From Caulobacter sp. UNC358MFTsu5.1 (GTDB lineage Bacteria > Pseudomonadota > Alphaproteobacteria > Caulobacterales > Caulobacteraceae), in NCBI RefSeq assembly GCF_000712075.1, contig NZ_JONW01000006.1:778928-842927 (forward strand): a DNA stretch of 64,000 bases. Direction: 5' to 3'. The position numbers and the translations under genes were made by a program. Below, in pieces: positions 1-7,546 of this stretch; the first letter of the stretch is position 1; the number at the start of each line of letters is the position of its first letter. The notes beneath the pieces were generated by a model. The model ran no database searches and was not told where the DNA came from. It was given only the letters and a program-made list of their open reading frames with translations.

Positions 1-384
1 CTGGCCCGGGCCCGCGCGATCGAGGTCGGCGGCGAGGCTTATCAGCGCGGTTTTAACGTCGTCAAGCAAACGCCCCCATGGCCGCTGGCCGGTTCCGCCG
101 CGGGCGATGAACACATAGTCGCAAGACGGGCGGCCATGAAGGGGGAGAAGCAGTCGGGCGGCCTCTCGGAGGCGTCTTTTTGCGCGATTCCGTTCGACCG
201 AGCCGCCGATCTTCTTGGTGGCGGTGAAGCCGGCCCGGATCAGCGGGTCGTCGTCGTGGCGAGGACGCATCTGCAGGAACACCGCGCCGCGAGCCAGGTT
301 GGGGGCCTTGGCGGCCTTCAGGAAGTCCGGGCGCTTCTTCAGGCGCTCGATCTTCGGAGACCGCGGAAGCTGGGCTTCGGTCAT
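1..384 (-). CDS. rnpA: Ribonuclease P protein component RnpA (3' end cut by window edge)
   Basis: The protein subunit of RNase P binds the catalytic RNA and helps it remove 5' leaders from precursor tRNAs. The reading frame from the ATG at 382-384 is open for 128 codons to the window edge, so the C-terminus lies outside. The family's RNR signature (RNRAKRRLREA) is at about residues 65-75, preceded by GFTATKKIGGSVE. It lies just downstream of rpmH on the same strand, the order found in most bacteria. Its start codon directly follows the U-tract of a terminator-like hairpin (385-442). The only good Shine-Dalgarno-like purine run (GGAAAGGG) lies inside the 3' arm of that hairpin. Identity is near certain. 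Confidence 0.95.
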   Translation of the reverse strand, partial: MTEAQLPRSPKIERLKKRPDFLKAAKAPNLARGAVFLQMRPRHDDDPLIRAGFTATKKIGGSVERNRAKRRLREAARLLLPLHGRPSCDYVFIARGGTGQRPWGRLLDDVKTALISLAADLDRAGPGQ

Positions 385-442
385 GAAAAAAGCCGCCCTT
401 TCCGGCGCAGGCCTAGAGCCTGGTTCGAGGAAAGGGCGGCTT
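385..442 (-). terminator. Intrinsic terminator or attenuator between rpmH and rnpA
   Basis: The two arms are a perfect 14-bp inverted repeat (AAGCCGCCCTTTCC at 390-403 and its complement at 429-442). On the minus strand the hairpin is followed at once by a run of six T (385-390) and then, after one C, the ATG of rnpA. This has the form of a Rho-independent terminator. It sits within the presumed rpmH-rnpA transcript and buries the rnpA ribosome-binding purines, so it may attenuate rnpA relative to rpmH. Confidence 0.75.
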
Positions 443-487
443 CCATCATGGTCTAGTTTCCCGCCGAAGAGAGACGGGAGAAGGCTG

Positions 488-622
488 TTAGGCCGTCAGG
501 CGCTTACGGCCCTTGGCGCGGCGACGCGCGACGATCTTCTGGCCGTTCTTGGTGGCCATACGCGCGCGGTAGCCGTGACGGCGGGCTCGCACGAGCTTCG
601 ACGGCTGGAATGTCCGCTTCAC
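488..622 (-). CDS. rpmH: 50S ribosomal protein L34
   Basis: This is the small basic protein of the large ribosomal subunit. It translates to 44 residues beginning (V/M)[20 protein letters not shown], with [13 protein letters not shown] at the end, which is the full family length and signature. The start is GTG at 620-622; no ATG gives a full-length protein. A good promoter (TTGACA, 17-bp spacer, TATCCA) lies about 65 bases upstream. The gene is followed by a hairpin and rnpA. It is too short for many gene callers but unmistakable. Confidence 0.97.
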   Translation of the reverse strand: MKRTFQPSKLVRARRHGYRARMATKNGQKIVARRRAKGRKRLTA

Positions 623-685
623 GAGGTGGCTCCGAATACAATAGTGGGACGCGATAGCCGCGAGGCCGCCGCGAGTGAGGGGCGG

Positions 686-714
686 TGGATAAGGGAACGG
701 GCGGGCGCTGTCAA
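686..714 (-). promoter_or_regulatory. Probable housekeeping-sigma promoter of rpmH
   Basis: Read on the minus strand, TTGACA (709-714) and TATCCA (686-691) are separated by exactly 17 bases, about 65 bases before the rpmH start. The -10 lies within TTATCCACC, one mismatch from the DnaA-box consensus TTATCCACA. No other regulatory site was recognised in the 120 bases between rpmH and the gene at 743. Confidence 0.6.
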
Positions 715-742
715 CATGAGTCCGACACGAAGACGAGTCGGA

Positions 743-1129
743 TCAGGGGCTTGGCGGGGTGGGTGGATCGGACGCCGTAGCGCACGCGAAGCTGTCCATC
801 ACCAGCCAGTCGGCGTCCGTGGTCTCTTGTGGACGGGATAGAAGGCCCTCTCGCCCCAGGTGATAGCGAATGTCGCAGCGCTGGCCCGGGCTTGGCAGGC
901 GATCGACGCCGAAGCTGACCGAGAACAACTCCCTCGACGATCCGCTACGGGTTTCGACCGCGACCCTGTCCCAAAAGACCAGATAGCCTGACCCGATCTT
1001 TGTATCGTCCACTGATGTGATGAGAACATCCCGCAAGGTCGTGGGCGGCCCGTCCGCTCGGGCGGGCGCGGCGACCGAGATCGCGGCCAAGGCGCCGATC
1101 AGACTCGTTCTGGCAAGATGCTGGATCAC
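743..1129 (-). CDS. Small secreted protein, unrecognised
   Basis: The protein is 128 residues. It begins with a cleavable signal peptide (MIQHLARTSL then a hydrophobic stretch ending APARA, cut near residue 25), so it is predicted to be periplasmic or exported. The mature part has two cysteines, one in GQRCDIRYHLG and one in DSFACATAS, that could form one disulfide, and a Pro/Ser tail (DPPTPPSP). No catalytic motif or domain was recognised. It lies 120 bases upstream of the rpmH start on the same strand and 16 bases downstream of the reductase gene at 1146, so it may be the last gene of that transcription unit. The start is the ATG preceding a good signal peptide. Confidence 0.6.
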   Translation of the reverse strand: MIQHLARTSLIGALAAISVAAPARADGPPTTLRDVLITSVDDTKIGSGYLVFWDRVAVETRSGSSRELFSVSFGVDRLPSPGQRCDIRYHLGREGLLSRPQETTDADWLVMDSFACATASDPPTPPSP

Positions 1130-1145
1130 AAGATTGGTCAGGGCT

Positions 1146-2129
1146 CTAAGCTTCGGGGAGGATCACCGCCTTGCCGACGACCTGCCGGTTCGCCAGCAGG
1201 TCGAAGGCTTCGCGCCAGTGATCAAGGCCAAGCTCCGCATGCACATGGGGCCGAATTACGCCCTCGTCAGCCATCCGCCACACCGCCCGCGCGTTCTCGC
1301 GGCCCTTCTCGGGAAACTGGCGGCCGTACTCGCCGGCCCGTACGCCCATCACCGAGAAACCCTTGATCAGCGGCATGTTGACCGAGACCGTCGGGATGCG
1401 GCCCGAGGTGAAGCCGATCACCAGCAGCCGGCCGTCGAAGGCGATGCAGCGGACGCTCTCGTCGAAGACGTCGCCGCCCACCGGGTCGTAGATCACGTCG
1501 GCGCCGCGGCCGCCGGTGATCGCCTTCACCTTGTCCTTGAAGCCGCCGGTCACGTTGACCACGGCGTCGGGGGCGTAGAGGCGCTGGACCTGCGCCAGCT
1601 TGTCGTCCGAGGCCGAGGCGGCGATCACCCGCGCGCCCAGGGCCTTGGCCAGGTCCACCGCCGCCAGGCCCACCCCGCCTGCCGCGCCGTGCACCAGCAC
1701 CCACTCGCCCGGCTCCAGCCGCGCCCGGCGGACCAGGGCGACATAGGCGGTCAGATAGGCCGCGCCGTAGGCGGCGGCCTGGGCGAACGACAGGCGGGCC
1801 GGCTTGGGCTTCAGCGCGCTCGCCGACAGCACGGCGTATTCCGCGAACCCACCCAGCCGCGCCCCGCCGACCACGGCGTCGCCGATCTTCCAGTCGGTGA
1901 CGCCTTCTCCAAGCGCCGCGACCTCGCCGGCCAGGTCCAGGCCGGGGGTGAAGGGCAGGGGCGGTTTGAACTGGTATTCGCCCCGGGTCATCAGCAGGTC
2001 GGGGAAGTTGACGCTGGCGGCGCGCACGCGGACCAGCACCTCGCCCGGACCAGGCGTCGGCGTGGTGACCTCCCGGACCGCGCAGCCGGCGAAGTTTTCG
2101 CTCAGGTTTTCAACGACAAGGGCGCGCAT
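1146..2129 (-). CDS. NADPH:quinone oxidoreductase-type dehydrogenase (MDR superfamily)
   Basis: This is a cytosolic NAD(P)H-dependent reductase of the zinc-free medium-chain dehydrogenase family, which typically reduces quinones or enones. The protein is 327 residues. The GroES-like N-terminal half contains RAASVNFPDLLMTRG and TPGLDLAGEV; the nucleotide-binding motif HGAAGGVGLA is at about residues 147-156. The cysteine ligands of zinc-dependent alcohol dehydrogenases are absent. The ATG at 2127-2129 is preferred over a TTG 15 bases upstream because GGAG lies 8 bases before it. It is the downstream member of a same-strand run with esterase, TetR and flavin monooxygenase genes, although a long palindromic repeat separates it from the esterase. 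The substrate is not determinable. Confidence 0.88.
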   Translation of the reverse strand: MRALVVENLSENFAGCAVREVTTPTPGPGEVLVRVRAASVNFPDLLMTRGEYQFKPPLPFTPGLDLAGEVAALGEGVTDWKIGDAVVGGARLGGFAEYAVLSASALKPKPARLSFAQAAAYGAAYLTAYVALVRRARLEPGEWVLVHGAAGGVGLAAVDLAKALGARVIAASASDDKLAQVQRLYAPDAVVNVTGGFKDKVKAITGGRGADVIYDPVGGDVFDESVRCIAFDGRLLVIGFTSGRIPTVSVNMPLIKGFSVMGVRAGEYGRQFPEKGRENARAVWRMADEGVIRPHVHAELGLDHWREAFDLLANRQVVGKAVILPEA

Positions 2130-2152
2130 CGTCTTGAGCTCCAAAATCTCTG

Positions 2153-2267
2153 CTCATCCCGGCGAAAGCCGGGACCCAAGCCGAGCTTCAGGATGGGCCG
2201 TGATCGATCGAGCCGCCATGCGCCTTCCCGCCAATTCAGCTTGGGTCCCGGCTTTTGCCGGGATGAG
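2153..2267. repeat. Intergenic palindromic repeat, family 1
   Basis: Outer arms CTCATCCCGGC and GCCGGGATGAG enclose GGGACCCAAG/CTTGGGTCCC inner arms and a variable centre. The same element recurs at 46202-46322, and a short single-hairpin form is at 47166-47197. It lies between same-strand genes and could fold into a very stable hairpin in RNA. It resembles bacterial REP-type elements, probably multicopy in this genome. Confidence 0.85.
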
Positions 2268-2281
2268 CGGAGTGTGGGGAA

Positions 2282-3328
2282 TCAGGCCTTGGCCGCGTCG
2301 AACGCCGCCCGCACCAGCCGCGCGATCTCCCGGCACGCCGCATCGGCCGCCGGGACCGCACCCGTGAACGCGGTGAAGCCGTGGGCCAGGCTGTCGTAGC
2401 AGCGGTAGGTGACCGGCACGCCGGCCGCGACCAGGCGCTTGGCGTAGGCCTCGCCCTGGTCGACCAGGGGATCGAAGCCGGCGGTGATCACCACGGCCGG
2501 GGCCAGGCCCGACAGGTCGGCGGTCTTGTCCGGCGACAGGCGCGGATCGGCCGGGTCGGCGTCGGGGCCCATATAGTGGCCCATGAACCAGTCCATGATC
2601 GGCCGGCTCAGCGGATAGGCGTCGCCGTAGGTGGTCATGGACGGCGTCTCGCTGGCCACGTCGACGGCGGGATAGATCAGCAGCTGCAGGGCAGGCTGGG
2701 CCTCGCCCAGGCGCTTCATCTCCTGGGCGACGATGGCCGAGAAGTTGCCGCCCATCGAGTCGCCGCCGATCGCCGCGGCGCCCGGCAGGGCCCCGAACCG
2801 CGCCGCGTTGTCGCGACCCCAGCGGAAGGCGGCCAGCACGTCGTCCAGTCCGGTCGGAAAGCGGTGGTCGGGCGCCAGGCGATAGTCGACCGACAGCACC
2901 GCCGTGCGCGCCGTCCGCGCCAGGATCCCGCAGAAGGCGTGGCAGGTCTCCAGGTCGCCGATCACCCCGCCGCCGAAGTGGGCGAAGATGATCAGCGGGG
3001 CGCTGCTGTCCTGGTCGGCCGGACGATAGGCGCGCAGTCTGACGGGTCCGTTCGGCCCGTCGATGGACAGGCTCTCGTTGCGCACGCCCGGCTCGGGCGG
3101 ACCGCTCATGGCGGCCAGGCCCCGGGCGCTGGCGGCGCGGGCCTCGTCCGGCGATAGCGTCGTCATGGAGGGAAGCTTGGCGGCGGCCGCGGCCAGGAAC
3201 TGGAAGCGCGGGTCCAGCGTGCGTCCGCCGCGGTAGACCGTTCCGCCGCCCGACATCGCCCGCAGGATCGGGCTGGGCAGCGACATCATCGCTTTCAGGA
3301 TGAACTTCTGGACGGCGGGGTCGGCCAT
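2282..3328 (-). CDS. Alpha/beta hydrolase, hormone-sensitive lipase family
   Basis: This is a carboxylesterase-type serine hydrolase of 348 residues, cytosolic, with no signal peptide. The nucleophile elbow GGDSMGG places the catalytic Ser at about residue 191. The acid is probably the Asp of AGFDPLVDQG and the base the His of DSLAHGFTAF, all in family order. The oxyanion-hole motif that normally reads HGGG is here HFGGG (about 117-121), with a Phe inserted between His and the glycines. The gene lies 60 bases downstream of a TetR gene and, beyond that, a flavin monooxygenase. That suggests it may hydrolyse an ester made by Baeyer-Villiger oxidation (inference). Confidence 0.88.
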   Translation of the reverse strand: MADPAVQKFILKAMMSLPSPILRAMSGGGTVYRGGRTLDPRFQFLAAAAAKLPSMTTLSPDEARAASARGLAAMSGPPEPGVRNESLSIDGPNGPVRLRAYRPADQDSSAPLIIFAHFGGGVIGDLETCHAFCGILARTARTAVLSVDYRLAPDHRFPTGLDDVLAAFRWGRDNAARFGALPGAAAIGGDSMGGNFSAIVAQEMKRLGEAQPALQLLIYPAVDVASETPSMTTYGDAYPLSRPIMDWFMGHYMGPDADPADPRLSPDKTADLSGLAPAVVITAGFDPLVDQGEAYAKRLVAAGVPVTYRCYDSLAHGFTAFTGAVPAADAACREIARLVRAAFDAAKA

Positions 3329-3388
3329 TCGGGCTCTTTCTTATGTCTTGTTCTTATGTTTGGGCGGGTGTTTCGAGGGGCGGGGCCT

Positions 3389-4030
3389 CTAGGGTCGAGG
3401 CAGGGCGGGCAGGCCGCCCAGGATCATCCGGACGGCGAAGTCGGTGGCCCCGTCGACGTCGATGGGCCGGCGCTCCAACATCTTGTCGCCGACCTCGCGG
3501 GCGATGGCGATGCAGGCGGCGGCGAAGTAGTCCAGGTCGACGGCCGGGGCGTGGTCGTGCTCCAGCACCTTGGCCAGGGCCACGTGGACCTCGTCGAACA
3601 CCGCCTGGACCTCGGGCGTGGCGCGGGCGTGGGGGAAGATCTCGCCGGCCGGCCGGTTGACCCGCCAGCTCTCGTGCTCGCCTTCCAGGAAGTCGAAATA
3701 GGCCCGGATCGCGCCGCGCAGGAAACTTTCGAAGTCGGCCGCCTTGTCGGACTCGGCCCGCAGGATCGGCCGGAAGCGCCGCGCGCCGTCGTCGGCCAGG
3801 GCGTCGAACACCTCTTCCTTGGACTTGTAGTAGTTGTAGAAGGTGCCCGAGGCCAAGCCCGTGCGGCGGATGATGTCGCGCACCGTGGCGGCCTCGTAGC
3901 CCAGCTCGCCGAACACCGCCCGCGCCGCGTCGAGGATCGACTGGCGGTTGGCGACCTTGGTGCGTTCGCGCTTGCCGGGGCGGTTGTCCTCGGCGGGCGG
4001 ACGGGCGGGGAAGTAGGCGATGTTCGACAT
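3389..4030 (-). CDS. TetR/AcrR family transcriptional regulator
   Basis: This is a one-component DNA-binding repressor of 213 residues. The N-terminal helix-turn-helix contains ILDAARAVFGELGYEAATVRDI and, as the recognition region, GLASGTFYNYYKSKEEVFDAL, both close to family consensus. The C-terminal half is the variable ligand-binding region. It lies between the monooxygenase (51 bases upstream) and the esterase (60 bases downstream) on the same strand, so it is probably cotranscribed with them and controls them. No clear palindromic operator was found in the short gaps. Confidence 0.92.
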   Translation of the reverse strand: MSNIAYFPARPPAEDNRPGKRERTKVANRQSILDAARAVFGELGYEAATVRDIIRRTGLASGTFYNYYKSKEEVFDALADDGARRFRPILRAESDKAADFESFLRGAIRAYFDFLEGEHESWRVNRPAGEIFPHARATPEVQAVFDEVHVALAKVLEHDHAPAVDLDYFAAACIAIAREVGDKMLERRPIDVDGATDFAVRMILGGLPALPRP

Positions 4031-4081
4031 CGGACGCGACTCGTGGCGAGGCCCAGATGACGCCCCGTCATGATCTCAGCC

Positions 4082-5479
4082 TCATTCCGCCGCCAGTGGC
4101 AAGGATTCCGACGCGCGCGCCGGGACCGGCAGGGTGCCGCCGGCCGCCCGGGCCCGTTTCTCGCCGGCCGCGATCTCCTTCTTGAGGTCGGCGCAGTAGA
4201 CCCCGAAGTCGACCTGGATCGTGTGGCGGGCCGAGGCGTAGTACTGGCCGGTGTGGCGCTCCTCGTCCTTGGCGGTGATGCGCTCCATCTCGGCCTTCGG
4301 CGGCGGGGCGTAGCGGCCGGTCAGGTACTCGGCCACCAGCTTGGACTGCTGCTCGGCGAAATTGACCAGGGTCGGCAGGGCCTGGGCCAGGCCCATGTAG
4401 AAGAGGTCGGGCACGCCCGGCTTCATCATCCGCTTGAACAGCGGCAGCCTGTGGTCGGCGTCGGGGACCAGGGCCGGGTCGGCCAGGAACGGGAAGCTGA
4501 TCTTGTAGCCGGTGGCGAACAGGATCACGTCCACGGGCTCGACGCTGTCGTCGGCGAAGCGGACGTTGCGGCCCTCCAGCGCCTTGATCGCCGGCTTGAA
4601 GGTGATGTCGCCGCAGCCGGCCCGGGTCAGGAACTCTCCGCTGACCGAGGGGTGGGCCTCCAGCGGTTCGTGATCGGGCTTGGGCAGGCCGTAGTCCTCC
4701 ATCCGGCCCACGTGTTTGCGGATCAGCGAGCGGACGATCTTCAGGCCCAGCTTGCGCGGCATCCACGGCGGCATGGCCGATTTATCGGACGGCTTGCCGT
4801 TCAGGTATTTCGGGAACACCCACACCCCGCGCCGGGCCGAGACGATCAGCTTGCCGGCGATCGGGCGCTGGGCCAGCTCGCTGGCGATATCCATGGCCGA
4901 ATTGCCCATGCCCACCACCACGACGGTCTTGCCGCGCATGTCGACCGGGTCGAACGGGTCGCTGTAGGCGTGGGCGTGGAAGGCGGGGCCGTCGAAGCTG
5001 CCCGGATACTCCGGGACGCGCGGGTCCCAGTGGTGGCCGTTGGCGACGATCAGCACGTCGTAGAGGCGGGTCTCGCCGGTCGACAGGGCCACCGACCACA
5101 GGCCGGCCTGGGTGCGTTCGGCGCGCAGCACCTTGGTGTTGAAGGTGATCGTCTCGCGCAGGCCGAAATGGGCCACGTAGTCCTTGAAGTACTGGAAGAC
5201 CTGGCTGTGGTGGGGGAAGTCGGGCCAGTCGGCCGGGACCGGGAAGTCCTCGAAGGCCAGCCGCCATTTGCTGGTGTCGATGTGCAGGCTCTCGTAGCAG
5301 GCCGACAGACCGTTGGGGTTCTTATAGTACCAGTTGCCGCCGATGTCGTCGGAGGCCTCGAAGCAGTCGTAGGGGACGCCGGCGTCCTTCAGCCGCTTGG
5401 CGGTGGTGAAGCCGCTGCAGCCCGCGCCGATGATGCAGACCTTCGGAAGCCGCCCCGGGGTCGCTCTTTGGCCGCCCAT
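4082..5479 (-). CDS. Flavin-containing monooxygenase (FMO/Baeyer-Villiger type)
   Basis: This is an FAD- and NADPH-dependent oxygenase of 465 residues. The FAD Rossmann motif is GAGCSG at about residues 18-23, followed by the FMO-type IGGNWYYKNP. The FMO fingerprint FxGxxxHxxxY is intact (FDGPAFHAHAY, about 162-172). The NADPH motif GMGNSAMDIASEL starts at about 190, and ATGYKISFPF near the C-terminal third is typical. Substrates of the family are amines, sulfides or ketones. The neighbouring esterase and reductase make a ketone-to-ester-to-alcohol route plausible but unproven. It is the first gene of the minus-strand run ending at 1146. Confidence 0.92.
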   Translation of the reverse strand: MGGQRATPGRLPKVCIIGAGCSGFTTAKRLKDAGVPYDCFEASDDIGGNWYYKNPNGLSACYESLHIDTSKWRLAFEDFPVPADWPDFPHHSQVFQYFKDYVAHFGLRETITFNTKVLRAERTQAGLWSVALSTGETRLYDVLIVANGHHWDPRVPEYPGSFDGPAFHAHAYSDPFDPVDMRGKTVVVVGMGNSAMDIASELAQRPIAGKLIVSARRGVWVFPKYLNGKPSDKSAMPPWMPRKLGLKIVRSLIRKHVGRMEDYGLPKPDHEPLEAHPSVSGEFLTRAGCGDITFKPAIKALEGRNVRFADDSVEPVDVILFATGYKISFPFLADPALVPDADHRLPLFKRMMKPGVPDLFYMGLAQALPTLVNFAEQQSKLVAEYLTGRYAPPPKAEMERITAKDEERHTGQYYASARHTIQVDFGVYCADLKKEIAAGEKRARAAGGTLPVPARASESLPLAAE

Positions 5480-5584
5480 GGCGGGCCTCCCTGACTTATC
5501 GTTGTTCAGGTGAGCGTATCAGCGTTATGCGAGGCGTCAAACTGCCTCTAGGTCAGCGAGCGGGTTTGGCTCAGCCCCAAGACG

Positions 5585-5902
5585 CTAGTTGGCGGCGCGC
5601 GGCGAGTAGGTGGCCGTGCAGCGCGACTTGCACTGCATCCACTGGGTGGGACAGCCGTCGTCGTCGCTATTGGCGCGGCAGAAGAAGTAGGTGCGGCTAC
5701 AGGCCGACCGGCACTGATCCGGATCGCGGCCCTGGGACGCGCCGGTCAGCGGGATCAGCGGCGGCGGCAGGGCCGGGCTGTCGCCCTGGGCCGGAGCGGC
5801 CTCCGAGGTCTGGGCGACCACGCGCGTCGGCCTGGCGGTCTGGGCCGTGGCCGACCCGGTCAGGGCGGCGGCGATCAGCAGGAGGGCGAGGACGCGGCGC
5901 AT
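5585..5902 (-). CDS. Small secreted six-cysteine protein with symmetric Cys spacing
   Basis: The protein is 105 residues. It has a signal peptide ending near SATAQ at about residue 21, then a Pro/Ala-rich linker, then a compact C-terminal module with six cysteines. The spacing reads CX3C-X6-C-X8-C-X6-CX3C and is mirror-symmetric. This suggests a disulfide-stapled helical hairpin in the periplasm or outside the cell. No enzymatic motif is visible and the family is not recognised. It stands alone between the monooxygenase gene and another small secreted protein. Confidence 0.65.
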   Translation of the reverse strand: MRRVLALLLIAAALTGSATAQTARPTRVVAQTSEAAPAQGDSPALPPPLIPLTGASQGRDPDQCRSACSRTYFFCRANSDDDGCPTQWMQCKSRCTATYSPRAAN

Positions 5903-5962
5903 GCCGCCGGTTCTAGCGCGCCGGTGTTGAGGTTCGGTTAACCATGTTTTCCATCGACGTCC

Positions 5963-6496
5963 TTAAGGGGCCGGGCACGCCGCGCGCGTCGCCTGGTAGC
6001 TGGCGAAGGCCTGGGTCTTGTCGCCCTCGCGGGCGGTGATCGTCCATGCCAGCTTGTCGCCCGTCAGGGTCCAGCGGTTCAGGAAGCTGGAGGGCGGATA
6101 GCTGTAGGAGAGCTCGAAGCCGTCCTCGCGGACCGCGCCGGCGCCGGTGGCCGTGTAGTCGCCGCCGAAGCTGTCGGCCCAGTAGCCGGTCAGCATCGCG
6201 GGGAACGCGCCCTTGGGCGCCTTGGCGCCGATCACCAGGTGGGCGGCGTAGCGGTCGGCGGGGTCGGCCTTGGCCTGGCTGCGGGTCTCGATCACGAACA
6301 GCGCGCCCAGGGCGGCCGGCCTGGCCGTCAGCTCCAGCGTCACCGGCTTGCCCATCACCTCGCCCGTTCCGCGCCAGCAGCCCTCCAGCGCCTTGACCTG
6401 GGCGGGCAGGGGCGCCGACGGCGCGTCCTGGGCCGCGGCCGTTCCGGCCGCCAAGACGGCCGACACGGCCAGAGCACTCGCAATCCTCATCCTCAT
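5963..6496 (-). CDS. Secreted lipocalin-like/DUF1579-like hypothetical protein
   Basis: The protein is 177 residues with a clear signal peptide (MRMRIASALAVSAVLAAG, cut after TAAAQ). The mature protein starts with a LEGCWRGTGEVMGKPVTLEL segment and continues with alternating hydrophobic strands (ALFVIETRSQ, GYWADSFGGDY, SSFLNRWTLTGDKLAWTI). This pattern resembles small beta-barrel proteins of the DUF1579/lipocalin-like type. Two cysteines near the ends of the mature region could be bonded. The function is unknown; ligand binding is only an inference from the fold-like pattern. Confidence 0.6.
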   Translation of the reverse strand: MRMRIASALAVSAVLAAGTAAAQDAPSAPLPAQVKALEGCWRGTGEVMGKPVTLELTARPAALGALFVIETRSQAKADPADRYAAHLVIGAKAPKGAFPAMLTGYWADSFGGDYTATGAGAVREDGFELSYSYPPSSFLNRWTLTGDKLAWTITAREGDKTQAFASYQATRAACPAP

Positions 6497-6563
6497 CCCC
6501 CGACGTCGAAGCTTCGGCTTAGTGGCCCGACTCGGTGGTCGGCTTCCAGTCCGTGATCCACGC

Positions 6564-7469
6564 TCACGGCTGCGACGTCGCCAGGAAGGCGGCCAGGCCC
6601 TCGGCCAGGTGGTCGAACAGGGCGCGCATGCGTGGGGTGGCGCGCAGGTCCTCGTGCATGACCAGCCAGACCTCCAGGCGGAAGCCGATCTGGCCGGGGC
6701 ACACGGGGACCAGGGCCGGATCGCGGCGGGCGATGCCGTGCTGGATGAAGCCCACCCCGCAGCCGGCGCGGATGGCGGCCAGCTGGGCCAGGTCGTTGTC
6801 GGCCCGCAGGGTGAAGTCGTCGCGGCTGATGGGCAGGCGCTGCATCAGGCCGCGCAGGAACGGCGTTTCGCGGTCGAAGCCGACCAGGGCGTGGCCCTTC
6901 AGGTCGTGGACGGTGGCGGGGACGCCCTCGGCCTCGAGATAGCGGCGGTGGGCGTAGAGGCCCAGATGGGTGTCGGCCAGCCGGCGGGCGACCAGGGCGT
7001 CCTGGGTGGGGCGGACCATGCGCACGGCGATGTCGGCCGCGCCGCGCAGCAGGTCCTGCTGCTGGTTGTCCAGCGACAGCTCGACGGCGACGCCCGGATG
7101 CCTGGGCCGGAAGTCGGCCAGGATCGGCGGCAGGGCCTCGGCGCCGATGATCTCGCTGGCGGTGACGCGGACCACGCCGCGCCCCGTGTCGCCGGCCCCC
7201 GACGCCGCGCGCACCAGGGCGCCGGCCGCCGTGGCCATGGCCTGGGCGTGGGGCTGGAGGTCCAGCGCCGCGTCGGTGGGCTTCAGGCCCTGGGGCGAGC
7301 GGGTGAACAGGGCCACGCCCAAGCCGCGCTCCAGCTCGGCGACCTGGCGGCCCAGGGTCGGCTGGGTCAGGCCCAGGGCCCGGGCGGCGGCCGACAGGCT
7401 GCCCTCGGTCATCACCGCCAGGAAGGCGCGGTATAGGCTCCAGTCGGGGTCGCTCATGCATTTATGCAT
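6564..7469 (-). CDS. LysR family transcriptional regulator
   Basis: The protein is 301 residues with an N-terminal winged helix-turn-helix (AVMTEGSLSAAARALGLTQP then TLGRQVAELE, about residues 18-50) and a periplasmic-binding-protein-like effector domain (VRVTASEIIGAEALPP onward). It is divergent from the SDR-type gene at 7547 with 77 bases between, the usual arrangement for a LysR regulator and its target. Two in-frame ATGs (7467-7469 and 7455-7457) lie inside a short palindrome, so the start could be four codons downstream. Confidence 0.92.
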   Translation of the reverse strand: MHKCMSDPDWSLYRAFLAVMTEGSLSAAARALGLTQPTLGRQVAELERGLGVALFTRSPQGLKPTDAALDLQPHAQAMATAAGALVRAASGAGDTGRGVVRVTASEIIGAEALPPILADFRPRHPGVAVELSLDNQQQDLLRGAADIAVRMVRPTQDALVARRLADTHLGLYAHRRYLEAEGVPATVHDLKGHALVGFDRETPFLRGLMQRLPISRDDFTLRADNDLAQLAAIRAGCGVGFIQHGIARRDPALVPVCPGQIGFRLEVWLVMHEDLRATPRMRALFDHLAEGLAAFLATSQP

Positions 7470-7470
7470 G
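7455..7470. promoter_or_regulatory. Palindrome overlapping the LysR start codons
   Basis: CATGCA (7455-7460), TTTA, TGCATG (7465-7470) is a perfect 6-bp inverted repeat with a 4-bp centre. It covers both possible LysR start codons. A LysR protein bound here could repress its own gene; the spacing does not match the usual T-N11-A core, so the role is uncertain. Confidence 0.35.
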
Positions 7471-7546
7471 GCAGATCAAGAGTGTTCGTCAATTCTCGTT
7501 TGGGGCGCCGCGAGCGATCTTTCGGTCACCAGAACGGGAGACGGAC

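Noticed and set aside
1..1129. Proximity of rpmH-rnpA as evidence for a replication origin
   Set aside because: dnaA and a cluster of DnaA boxes are not in the window; only one near-match was seen.
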